From assembly GCA_934668285.1 (NCBI GenBank), contig CAKUNB010000032.1:1-13962 (forward strand): a DNA stretch of 13,962 nucleotides, read 5' to 3'. This document shows positions 1 to 6,763 of this stretch, piece after piece (position 1 is the stretch's first letter; each line of letters starts with the position of its first letter). The notes beneath the pieces were generated by a model. That model saw only the letters and a program-made list of their open reading frames with translations. It was not told where the DNA came from and did no database searches. Position numbers and translations under genes: made by a program. This DNA comes from an uncultured Oscillospiraceae bacterium (GTDB taxonomy: Bacteria > Bacillota > Clostridia > Oscillospirales > Oscillospiraceae).

Positions 1-368
1 ATCTGCGCCAGACGGCTCCATTCGCTCTCGTTCGAGCCCATGATCGAGGCGACGACCACGTGGTCGGGATAGGCCTATTTGAGCTTATACAGCTGCTCAA
101 AATTATACTCGGTCGGCTTGTCGGAAATCTGGTCTAGATTCTTCAGGCCGATCCACGGTTGCCCCTCTCGGGTCGCCGTCGCAAAGCGCGGAGAGCACTC
201 GTCGGAAACAACCAGGCCGATCGTCTTGCTGACGGCGCCGCCCCAGCCCAGCTCAAAGCTCTTGGCAATCATCTCATAGTCGCCGCCCACCGGCGAGGAG
301 GAAAGGAAAAACGGATTTTCACAGTGAACGCCCAAAAAATTGATGGAAAGATCCTTCTTGACCGCCAT
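1..368 (-). pseudogene. preA: PreA, dihydropyrimidine dehydrogenase (NAD+) catalytic subunit: N-terminal part, interrupted by in-frame TAG, runs off left edge
   Basis: PreA is the flavin/Fe-S subunit that, with PreT, interconverts uracil or thymine and their 5,6-dihydro forms with NAD(H) in the cytoplasm. The first 97 codons match the PreA N-terminus (MAVKKDLSINFLG, then LSSSPVGGDYEM, GWGGAVSKTIG, SPRFATATREGQPWIGLKN). The chosen ATG at 368 lies one base after the preT stop, with AGGTGAG just upstream; a GTG at 377 is the alternative. Codon 98 (75-77) is TAG. The same frame then continues without a stop to the window edge and still reads as PreA (AYPDHVVVASIMGSNESEW), matching the family segment that follows LK in E. 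coli PreA. The gene is therefore either inactivated by a point nonsense mutation or carries a sequencing error. The remainder, with the FMN barrel and C-terminal ferredoxin domain, lies outside the window. Confidence 0.88.
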
Positions 369-369
369 T

Positions 370-1632
370 TTACTCACCTGTCCTTTCTGTCAGATCGGCA
401 ATGATCTGCTGTGCGGCGCGTTTCCCCGCCGCGACGGCCTCCACAACCGTTTTGCCGCCGTTGACAATATCGCCCGCAGCATACACGCCGGCAAGGCTCG
501 TTCTTCCGTCCGCGGCGCAAAGCAGCCCCTTCTCGTTCGCCGCGAGGGCGGCAACTCCCGCCTCGCCGTGCGTCTGGCCGACCGCAAACACAACGGTATC
601 GCAGGCAACACAGGCCTCGCTCTCTCCGTCGCGGCCGCAGAAACGGATGCGCTCGACGCGTCCGTCTCCCTCAATCGCCACCGGCGCCATATCGGTTGTG
701 ATGCCGACGCCGAGGCTCGTAACATAGGCAATCTCCGCCGCATCCGCCGGGGCCTCCTTCAGCGAGCGCCGGTACCAGATCGCCGTCTTTTCCGCGCCCA
801 GCAGCTGCGCGGTCGAAGCGCAGTCCATGGCGACGTCGCCGCCGCCGATGACGACCACGCGCCGCCCCGGATAAAATGTGCCGCCGGAGGAGCGTGCCTT
901 CGACAGGAAATCCACGCCGCCGTACACGCCGTCGAGCACAATGCCCGGCAGCTGCGGCAGCTTTGCGCAGGAAAGGCCGATGCCGACGAAAATCGCATCG
1001 TAATCCTTCCGCAGCTGCTCGAATGAAATGTCTCTGCCGACCGCCGTGCCGCACATGATAGTCACGCCAAGCTCGGTAATCTTCGAAATATCGTAGTCCA
1101 CGACCTCCTGCGGCAGCCGCACCGGCGTAATGCCGTAGGTCAGCCAGCCGCCAGCTTTTTCGCGGGCTTCGTAGATCGTAACCGCATACCCGCTGCGCGC
1201 AAGCTCTGCGGCAGCGGCCAGGCTTGCGGGGCCGGCGCCGATGCAGGCAACCTTCTTTCCGGTTTCGGCGCCGCGCCGGAGGGTCTTCATACCGTACAGC
1301 TTCTCCTGCTCAATGGCAAAGCGCTGCAGCCGTCCGATCTCAATCGGGCGGTCGATTCCGCAGCGGGAGCACGCCTGCTCGCAGAGGCGATCATACGGGC
1401 AGACTGCCGCGCAGATGCCTCCGAGTACGTTGTTTTCGCGGATAGTCTCCGCGGCACCCTTGACATTGCGGAAGCGAATGGAGCGAACGAATTTGGCAGG
1501 GTCAGTTCCGGCGGGGCAGCCCTTGCTGCACGGGGCGTCGTGGCACAGCAGACAGCGGGCGGCCTCCTCCATCGCCGTGCGCGGGGTGAAGCCAGCCTGA
1601 CTTCGGCTCAGATAATCCTTGCAGGTACTCAA
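370..1632 (-). CDS. preT: PreT, NAD(P)-dependent dihydropyrimidine dehydrogenase subunit (GltD-like Fe-S flavoprotein)
   Basis: PreT passes electrons from NAD(P)H through FAD and Fe-S clusters to PreA. At 420 aa it is close to E. coli PreT length. An N-terminal double cluster domain is visible: C27, C30, C35, C39 followed by PAG, and C74, C78, C84, C88. A GxGxxS-type FAD fold follows (CIGAGPASLAAAAELARSGY, about 130-149), then an NAD(P) fold (VVVIGGGDVAMDCAS) and the C-terminal FAD motif GVYAAGDIVNGGKTVVEA. The start is TTG at 1632, supported by AAAGGAG (1641-1647) with 8 bases between. It lies 20 bp after the enolase-like gene and one base before preA, so all are probably co-transcribed. The family also includes glutamate synthase small subunits, but the adjacent preA decides for PreT. 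Confidence 0.93.
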   Translation of the reverse strand: MSTCKDYLSRSQAGFTPRTAMEEAARCLLCHDAPCSKGCPAGTDPAKFVRSIRFRNVKGAAETIRENNVLGGICAAVCPYDRLCEQACSRCGIDRPIEIGRLQRFAIEQEKLYGMKTLRRGAETGKKVACIGAGPASLAAAAELARSGYAVTIYEAREKAGGWLTYGITPVRLPQEVVDYDISKITELGVTIMCGTAVGRDISFEQLRKDYDAIFVGIGLSCAKLPQLPGIVLDGVYGGVDFLSKARSSGGTFYPGRRVVVIGGGDVAMDCASTAQLLGAEKTAIWYRRSLKEAPADAAEIAYVTSLGVGITTDMAPVAIEGDGRVERIRFCGRDGESEACVACDTVVFAVGQTHGEAGVAALAANEKGLLCAADGRTSLAGVYAAGDIVNGGKTVVEAVAAGKRAAQQIIADLTERTGE

Positions 1633-1652
1633 AACGGATACTCCTTTCTTTT

Positions 1653-2939
1653 TCAGACCGTTCGGTCAAAGCGAACCAGATGGTCAATGTTCGACATGGT
1701 ACAGCTGGGGTAGGAATCGGCAATGCGCATCAGGAAATTCAGCTTATCAATCCGCTCTCCGGAGCGCGGGCAGCCATTTTTGATAAACGGCACCTGCAGA
1801 CCGACGGCAAGATCCATGACCACATCCCCAATCACGCCGCCGCTGCGGCCGGACGGAATGGCAATTAAGCCCTTCTGTCTTGCCAGCTCGTAGGCCTGCA
1901 GCGCCTCGGTAATCGTTCCAACCTGATTGGGCTTGAGAATAAAGCCGTCAATGGAATTCATGCCGATGGCGCGTTCGAGCCGCGCTTTGTTCGTCGCGGT
2001 AAAATCGTCGGCAATGATCAGCGTACGGGGCAGGCCGGCGTGCGCTTTGCGGAAGCCCTCCCAGTCATTTTCATCCAGCAGATCCTCGATAAATACAAAC
2101 GGATACCGCTCGGTCAGCTCCCGCGCGTGTTCAATCAGCGCCTCGGCGGACACCTCGCGTCCGTTGTAATAATACAGCTGCGTATCGCGGTTGTAGGTTT
2201 CGCTCGAAGCGCAGTCCAGGGCGAATGCGCATTTCTCGGTATAGCCGCAGCGGTCGATCGCCTCCTGCATCAGCTTCAGGCATTCCTCGGGATCCGCCGA
2301 GGGCGCGCACCAGCCGTATGAGCCGCCGACCCGCGGCTCTTCGTGCGTGTACCGCCGGATCACGGGACCGAGCGTCTGGAACACCTTCACGGCGATTTCC
2401 ACTGCCTCGAAGATGCTGTCCGCGCGGTAGGGCATCACGATGAATTCGTTGAAGCCCTGCCGGATTCCGGCATTGCTGCCGCCGTTGATCACATTGAAGG
2501 AGGGAATCGGCACATGGGGCAGCTTCCCCCTTGCAATATAGTCAAACAGCGGAACGTGATGGTGCGCCGCCGCAGCGCGGAAGCAGGCAATGGAGGTGCT
2601 GTAGATTGCGTTGCCGCCGAGGCGGTGCTTGTCCTCAGTGCCGTCAAGCTCGATCATCACGGCATCAAGCCCTGCCTGATCCTCAACCGCTCTGCCGATC
2701 AGAGCGGGCGCGATGACCTCATTCACATTTGCAACGGCCTTGTGAACGCTCAGGCCGTTATATTCCCGCGGGTCGCCGTCGCGCAGAACGAAGGATTCAT
2801 ACATTCCGACGGAGCTGCCGGTCGGTGCGCTGCCGCAGCCGACTGCGCCGTCCTGCGTGACAACCTCCACCTCGACCAGCGGACGGCATTTGCAGTCGAT
2901 CAGCTGTCTTGCATGGACGGATTTGATTTTACTTCCCAT
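1653..2939 (-). CDS. Enolase-family protein with substituted active-site residues (divergent phosphopyruvate hydratase paralogue)
   Basis: A 428-residue full-length enolase fold. It aligns throughout with canonical enolase: SAPTGSSVGMYE loop, LDGTE, GGNAI, INGG, ALDCASSE, FIEDLLDE, ADD, ILKPNQVGT, GRSG, FIKNG. Metal ligands (D242, E285, D311), the catalytic lysine (K336) and substrate contacts R365, S366 and K386 are kept, as is E165 (yeast Glu168). Three usual residues are missing: yeast His159 is N156, Glu211 (normally in GDEGGYAP) is Y208 within GSYGWCAP, and His373 is G364. The DSRGNP motif is replaced by DCKCRP. The start ATG at 2939 has AAGGAG 6 bases upstream; an ATG at 2957 would put this SD inside the gene. 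It sits 17 bp after the kinase gene. Proton abstraction from a 2-phospho-acid remains plausible, but canonical 2-phosphoglycerate dehydration is doubtful, so a related substrate is inferred. Confidence 0.85.
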   Translation of the reverse strand: MGSKIKSVHARQLIDCKCRPLVEVEVVTQDGAVGCGSAPTGSSVGMYESFVLRDGDPREYNGLSVHKAVANVNEVIAPALIGRAVEDQAGLDAVMIELDGTEDKHRLGGNAIYSTSIACFRAAAAHHHVPLFDYIARGKLPHVPIPSFNVINGGSNAGIRQGFNEFIVMPYRADSIFEAVEIAVKVFQTLGPVIRRYTHEEPRVGGSYGWCAPSADPEECLKLMQEAIDRCGYTEKCAFALDCASSETYNRDTQLYYYNGREVSAEALIEHARELTERYPFVFIEDLLDENDWEGFRKAHAGLPRTLIIADDFTATNKARLERAIGMNSIDGFILKPNQVGTITEALQAYELARQKGLIAIPSGRSGGVIGDVVMDLAVGLQVPFIKNGCPRSGERIDKLNFLMRIADSYPSCTMSNIDHLVRFDRTV

Positions 2940-2956
2940 AGCTGTCTCCTTCCGCA

Positions 2957-4357
2957 TTATAACGACGGGATATAAAGAACGTTGAAATCGCAGAGATTGG
3001 TGCCGGTATTTCCGGTATAGACCGTGTCGCCCAGCGCGTCGAGCGCCTCGAAGCAGGCGTGCCCACGCAGCGCGTCATGTAGGCTGATGTTTCCGGCATT
3101 GGCAGCGGCAAGCGTCTTCGAATCCGTGATGCCGCCTGCAACGACGGTCGTGCCGTCCGTCCCCTCGGAGTCGATGGAGAGCATGCAGCAGCCGGGGGTC
3201 TTTGCCGCCGCAAGGGCAAAGCCAGCCGTCAGCTCCTGACCGGGGCCGCCGTGGCCGCAGATTTCGCGGTTGTCCAGAATCTTTGTCGTCGTCTCTCCCG
3301 AGGCAAGAAGCACGCACGGCGCGGAAAACGGATTGCCGTACTGCTGAATCTCCCGCGCAATCGAGGCAAAAAGTGTTCCCGCATCGCGGCTCTCGCCCTC
3401 CAAAAAAGAGGACAGAATGTACGCGCGCAGCCCCATTTTCTCGGCAATTTCCTTTGCGTAGCGGCAGGAGTCCGGCAGGGTGTTCAGCAGAAAATAGGTG
3501 TTGTTCGGGAAGCTTTTCGGCGTTTCTCCCTCCGGCCCGACGTTCATCAGATAGTCGACAACGTTTTTCGGCAGGCGCTCGGCGACATCGTAGTCGCGGA
3601 TGACTCTGCGCGCATCGTCCAGCGTCGTCTGGTCCGGCCCCATGGGCGTCCCCTTATAATTCAGATAAGGCTTGGAAATATCGCCTGTGGCGGGCGTGCC
3701 GACACCGTCGCTGATGCCGAAGCCGATCAGCTCAGCCCCGCGCGCGGCAATTCTTTTGGCAAGCATGCCGCCGTTCATCTGGGAAATATGGCGGCGGATC
3801 GCATTGATCTCATAAATCGACGCACCGGATTTGAGCAAAACGTCGGTCGTCGTAATCTCATCCTGCAGCGAAATGCCGTCGATCGGGCAGCTCATCAGCG
3901 CCGAGCTGCCGCCGCTGATAACGACAAGGAACAAGTCCTCCGGCGTTGCGGTATCGACCAGCTTCAGAATTTCCCGACAGGCCAGCAGTCCGGTTTCATT
4001 CGGCAGCGGATGCCCGCCGACGTAGACCTCGGTGTGCGCAAAGCGGTCGGTCAGCTCGGCAATCTTCACGATTGCAATGCCGCGCGTCAGATGGTCGCCG
4101 AGGATTTCGTCAAGCGCCATCGCCATATGATTGCAGGCCTTTCCTGCGCCGAGCAGATACACATTGCGCTTTTTCGACAGATCCCAGCGGCGCTCGCCAA
4201 TGCAAAGCACATCGCCCTCCATATGTACGATGCTGCGGATTCTCTCCCGCGCATCCAGGCGGCGCAGCGTCTGCTCCGTGATATCCAGAACAATTTTCCG
4301 GCTCTGACGGTCGCCGTGTGAAAGCAGCACCTCGTAATTCTTGATTTTGTTGTCCAT
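2957..4357 (-). CDS. Glycerate 2-kinase-like protein (DUF4147 + MOFRL domains)
   Basis: Glycerate 2-kinases of this family make 2-phosphoglycerate from D-glycerate and ATP. This 466-residue protein has the N-terminal DUF4147 domain (VYLLGAGKACNHMAMALDEI with K73, GGHPLPNETG, VVISGGSSALM, INAIRRHISQMNGG) and the C-terminal MOFRL domain (LLASGETTT, GGPGQELTAGFAL, EGTDGTTVVAGGITDSKT, TGNTGTNLCDFNV). The usual GGRNQEL motif reads GGPGQEL, so the arginine is gone (near residue 372), and TGPTGTNVND is altered; the substrate may not be plain glycerate. ATG at 4357 is preferred because GGAGGGG lies 10 bases upstream; an earlier GTG at 4387 would place that site within the gene. It is first in the leftward operon, and its possible 2-phospho product points to the enolase-like neighbour. 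Confidence 0.9.
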   Translation of the reverse strand: MDNKIKNYEVLLSHGDRQSRKIVLDITEQTLRRLDARERIRSIVHMEGDVLCIGERRWDLSKKRNVYLLGAGKACNHMAMALDEILGDHLTRGIAIVKIAELTDRFAHTEVYVGGHPLPNETGLLACREILKLVDTATPEDLFLVVISGGSSALMSCPIDGISLQDEITTTDVLLKSGASIYEINAIRRHISQMNGGMLAKRIAARGAELIGFGISDGVGTPATGDISKPYLNYKGTPMGPDQTTLDDARRVIRDYDVAERLPKNVVDYLMNVGPEGETPKSFPNNTYFLLNTLPDSCRYAKEIAEKMGLRAYILSSFLEGESRDAGTLFASIAREIQQYGNPFSAPCVLLASGETTTKILDNREICGHGGPGQELTAGFALAAAKTPGCCMLSIDSEGTDGTTVVAGGITDSKTLAAANAGNISLHDALRGHACFEALDALGDTVYTGNTGTNLCDFNVLYIPSL

Positions 4358-4430
4358 GTTTTTCTGTCCCCTCCGAATGCGCTGCACCGCGCGCCGCAGT
4401 ATATCGCCTGTAATTTTCGTCGATATTGCT

Positions 4431-4460
4431 ACGATAGCATTCGGCTGAGAGGGCGGTCAA
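4431..4460 (-). promoter_or_regulatory. Putative promoter of the kinase/enolase/preTA operon
   Basis: On the minus strand, TTGACC (4455-4460) is followed after 18 bases by TATCGT (4431-4436), with the extended -10 TG (TGCTATCGT). The predicted RNA starts near 4424, leaving a leader of about 65 nt before the kinase ATG. The -35 box lies within one copy of the 12-bp direct repeat described separately, a usual arrangement for activation by an AraC-type protein. The match is moderate; no transcript data are available. Confidence 0.5.
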
Positions 4461-4509
4461 TATTTTCGTATCATTCAAGAAACGTGGTCATGATTTTGGA
4501 CAATATTTT
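4455..4509 (+). promoter_or_regulatory. Three direct repeats, candidate AraC-type regulator operator
   Basis: Three same-orientation 12-mers occur upstream of the kinase gene: GGTCAATATTTT (4455-4466), GGTCATGATTTT (4486-4497) and GGACAATATTTT (4498-4509). The last two are exactly tandem; the first overlaps the -35 box of the leftward promoter. A looser copy, GGCTAATATTTT (5506-5517), lies in the regulator/reductase intergenic region. AraC-family proteins commonly bind direct repeats next to or overlapping -35. The sites being bound by the neighbouring regulator is inference. Confidence 0.55.
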
Positions 4510-4521
4510 AATATTTTTTCT

Positions 4522-5448
4522 TCATTCCTGTGCCGAGCTCTTTGCCAATTCCGCCTCGTCTGCGCGCCGCTTGCGGTACTCCTTCGGTGTGCAGCCAAGC
4601 TCGGCCTTGAAGCAGACGGTGTAATAGCTGCTGCTCTCAAAACCGACAGAATGCGCGACCTCCGAAATGCTCATCGCGGAACAGGCCAGCATTTTCACGC
4701 TCTGGCTGATGCGGGTCTTGCAGAGATAGGCAATCGGTGTTGTTCCGGTCACACGCTTAAAAACGCGGCAGCACTCGCCGCGGCTGACATAGCATGCCTC
4801 GGCAATATCAGCGAGGGTGATCTGATCCATATAATTCTGCTGGATATACTTTTGCAGCGTCTTGACGCGCTGGCTGTCGGTAAAGGTATTCTTCGCGTGT
4901 TTTTCAACACATTCTCGGTTATTTACAACAATTTGCTGCCAGATATGGCTGACCAGATTGCGCATTTCGATCTCGCAACCATAGTTTTGCTGCCGATTGA
5001 CCTCTGCGAGCCGCTGCAGGGTGCGGCAGATTTCCTTATGCCACGGTGCTTGCTTGAGCGCAAACGCCTGAAGCTCCGGATTTGACAGCACCGGATCCAC
5101 GTAGGCCTTGCGGATAATGCTGTTGAGTGAACCATGCAGGAAGTCTGGCCGGAAGTTGACGCAGATATAGACATTATTGCCGCCGCTGCCTGGGATCGGC
5201 GCATGGAGAATTCCGCTGTTGATAAAGAACCCCTCTCCCTCGTGCACCAGCGTTTCGCCGAGCGGCGTGCGGAAAACGGTCGCACCCTGCGTGACCAGGC
5301 AGATTTGTACTTCATAGTGCCAATGCTCAATCGTCGCGCATTGCTCATCGTTGACCAGCTGCTCATCCATGGAGATTGGAAAATCGTCCGTGCCGTGCTC
5401 GGTCAGCTCCTGTAAGCTTTCATCAATAATGATCGGTCTGTATTTCAT
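4522..5448 (-). CDS. AraC/XylS-family transcriptional regulator with N-terminal cupin sensor
   Basis: A 308-residue regulator. The N-terminal half has a cupin-like ligand domain (EHWHYEVQICLVTQG, then EGEGFFINSGILHAPIP, about 41-86). The C-terminal half has the two helix-turn-helix motifs of AraC proteins: ITLADIAEACYVSRGECCRVF with GTTPIAYLCKTRI, then MSISEVAHSVGFESSSYYTV followed by LGCTPKEYRKRR. ATG at 5448 has AAGGAG 8 bases upstream. It lies between the two catabolic operons, transcribed with the leftward one but separated from the kinase gene by 164 bp holding that gene's own promoter and the direct repeats. It is the obvious local activator; the inducer is unknown, though cupin-type members usually sense a sugar or small acid. 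Confidence 0.92.
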   Translation of the reverse strand: MKYRPIIIDESLQELTEHGTDDFPISMDEQLVNDEQCATIEHWHYEVQICLVTQGATVFRTPLGETLVHEGEGFFINSGILHAPIPGSGGNNVYICVNFRPDFLHGSLNSIIRKAYVDPVLSNPELQAFALKQAPWHKEICRTLQRLAEVNRQQNYGCEIEMRNLVSHIWQQIVVNNRECVEKHAKNTFTDSQRVKTLQKYIQQNYMDQITLADIAEACYVSRGECCRVFKRVTGTTPIAYLCKTRISQSVKMLACSAMSISEVAHSVGFESSSYYTVCFKAELGCTPKEYRKRRADEAELAKSSAQE

Positions 5449-5505
5449 CGTTCTGTCTCCTTAAAATCTCCGGCAATTTTGTCATGCCCGCAGCAGGCTT
5501 CGTTG

Positions 5506-5517
5506 GGCTAATATTTT
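5506..5517 (+). promoter_or_regulatory. Fourth, looser copy of the GGWCAATATTTT repeat
   Basis: GGCTAATATTTT matches the kinase-promoter repeats at 10 of 12 positions and continues AATA like the copy at 4498-4509 (shared 12-mer AATATTTTAATA). It sits 24 bp upstream of the -35 box of the rightward operon and downstream of the predicted regulator start site, so it could serve for activation of the former or autoregulation. Chance similarity in AT-rich DNA is possible. Confidence 0.35.
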
Positions 5518-5540
5518 AATAAACTCCGGCAAGATTTGTA

Positions 5541-5569
5541 TTGTAATCCAGTATAGCGCCAGCTATGAT
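5541..5569 (+). promoter_or_regulatory. Putative promoter of the reductase/M20/DUF2961/SIS operon
   Basis: TTGTAA (5541-5546) and TATGAT (5564-5569) are separated by 17 bases. The predicted start near 5576 gives a leader of about 50 nt before the ATG at 5628. It overlaps the oppositely directed regulator promoter, so the two may compete. A second, weaker pair (TTGTAA at 5572-5577 and TAAATA 17 bases on) lies just downstream. Confidence 0.5.
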
Positions 5570-5578
5570 TGTTGTAAA
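5550..5578 (-). promoter_or_regulatory. Putative promoter of the AraC-family regulator gene
   Basis: On the minus strand TTTACA (5573-5578) and TATACT (5550-5555) are 17 bases apart, a near-consensus sigma-A promoter. The -35 box is one arm of a short inverted repeat (GTAAA ... TTTAC, 5574-5589) that could hold a repressor or the regulator itself. Its -10 and that of the rightward promoter are interleaved. Confidence 0.6.
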
Positions 5579-5627
5579 GTGTTTTTTACACGGATAAATA
5601 TGGAAGACGAAAGAGGTTTTGATCGGT

Positions 5628-6746
5628 ATGGACACACGAATTGATTTTTTATATCTCTCCGAGCAGGATACAATAGACGCAGGTGTCAACGACGCGCAGC
5701 AGAGCGTCGCTGTCTGCCGCGAGGTTTTCAAGCTGCTCGCTGCGGGCGACTATCTGATGGGCGGCAGCTCCCATAACAGCCACGGCATGGGCCTGATTTT
5801 CCCGAAGGAAAGTCCCTTCCCCAACATGCCGCTGGCCGGTCCGGACCGCCGTTTTTTTGCAATGCCGGCATATCTGGGCGGAAAATTTGACGTTTGCGGC
5901 AACAAGTGGTACGGCTCCAACGCGGCCAACACCGCCAAGGGGCTGCCCCGCTCTATTCTGACGATGATCCTCAACGACAAAGACACCGGCGCACCCCTTT
6001 GCCTGATGTCGGCAAACCTGCTCAGCGCAGCGCGTACCGGCGGCGTCCCCGGCGTCGCGGCAAGGGAGCTGGCACGGAAGGATTCCAGAACCGCCGCCGT
6101 CATCGGCTGCGGCCCCATCAACCGTTCCTGTATCCGTCACATCCTGTCGCAAATGCCCGGTATCGAGCAGATTTTCTGCTTTGATCTGTTTATGGACAAG
6201 GCGGAGGCGACTGCCCGTTGGCTCACAGAGACATTTTCTCTCCGCGCCGAAGCAACCGACAATCTGGAGCATGCGGTTCACAGCGCCGATGTCATCAGCG
6301 TCGCAGCCTCACGCCTCAAGCCGCTGTACATCGACAGCAAGTGGCTCCGCAAGGGCACAACCATCCTGCTGACCGGCCCCGCCTCCGGCGACGAACAGTT
6401 CTGGACCGGCAGCAAAATCGTCCTCGACCACATTGGTCTGCATCACACCTACGTCTCCGAAGCGATTGAATCGGGCGATAAGGAAACCTACTACTCCGGT
6501 GTGATCGGCGGCCCGATTTACCGTCTGATCGACAGCAAGAAGCTCCCTCCGCTGGATGACTTCACTTCGATCGGCCAGATTCTCAACGGGCAGAAATCCG
6601 GCAGAACCAATGACGACGACATCTACATCTTCGTCGCCTGCGGCATGGGCGTGTTTGACGTGGGTCTCGGATATCAGGTCTATCAGAACGCAAAGGAGCG
6701 CGGCATCGGCCAGACACTGCTGCTCTGGGACAAGCCCGCGCTTTAA
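5628..6746 (+). CDS. Ornithine cyclodeaminase/mu-crystallin family NAD(P)-dependent enzyme
   Basis: 372 aa. The family uses NAD(P) to deaminate or reduce amino-acid-derived imines. Seen here: an N-terminal substrate half with KWYGSNAAN, the RTGGVPGVAARELARKDS segment typical of the family, and a Rossmann motif VIGCGPINRSCIRHI, followed by TGPASGDEQFW and LDHIGLHHTYVSEA. The N-terminal insert rich in Gly/His/Met (MGGSSHNSHGMG, then FPNMPLAGPDRRFFAMPAYLGG) resembles proteins that databases label tyramine oxidase subunit B, a name I recall but cannot verify here. ATG at 5628 is preferred to TTG at 5619, which lies too close to the GAAAGAGG site. It is the first gene of the rightward operon, 17 bp from the M20 gene. 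The substrate is unknown, and a cyclodeaminase activity is not proven. Confidence 0.88.
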   Translation: MDTRIDFLYLSEQDTIDAGVNDAQQSVAVCREVFKLLAAGDYLMGGSSHNSHGMGLIFPKESPFPNMPLAGPDRRFFAMPAYLGGKFDVCGNKWYGSNAANTAKGLPRSILTMILNDKDTGAPLCLMSANLLSAARTGGVPGVAARELARKDSRTAAVIGCGPINRSCIRHILSQMPGIEQIFCFDLFMDKAEATARWLTETFSLRAEATDNLEHAVHSADVISVAASRLKPLYIDSKWLRKGTTILLTGPASGDEQFWTGSKIVLDHIGLHHTYVSEAIESGDKETYYSGVIGGPIYRLIDSKKLPPLDDFTSIGQILNGQKSGRTNDDDIYIFVACGMGVFDVGLGYQVYQNAKERGIGQTLLLWDKPAL

Positions 6747-6763
6747 TTAGGAGGTCGATCAGA

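Noticed and set aside
1656-1667. Inverted repeat GACCGTTCGGTC near the enolase-like stop
   Set aside because: Its two-base gap is too small for an RNA hairpin, no U-tract follows in the direction of transcription, and it lies within coding sequence.
5468-5532. Direct repeat CTCCGGCAA (5468-5476 and 5524-5532) in the divergent intergenic region
   Set aside because: Only nine bases, one copy abuts the regulator's SD, and no third copy was found at the kinase promoter; chance is likely.
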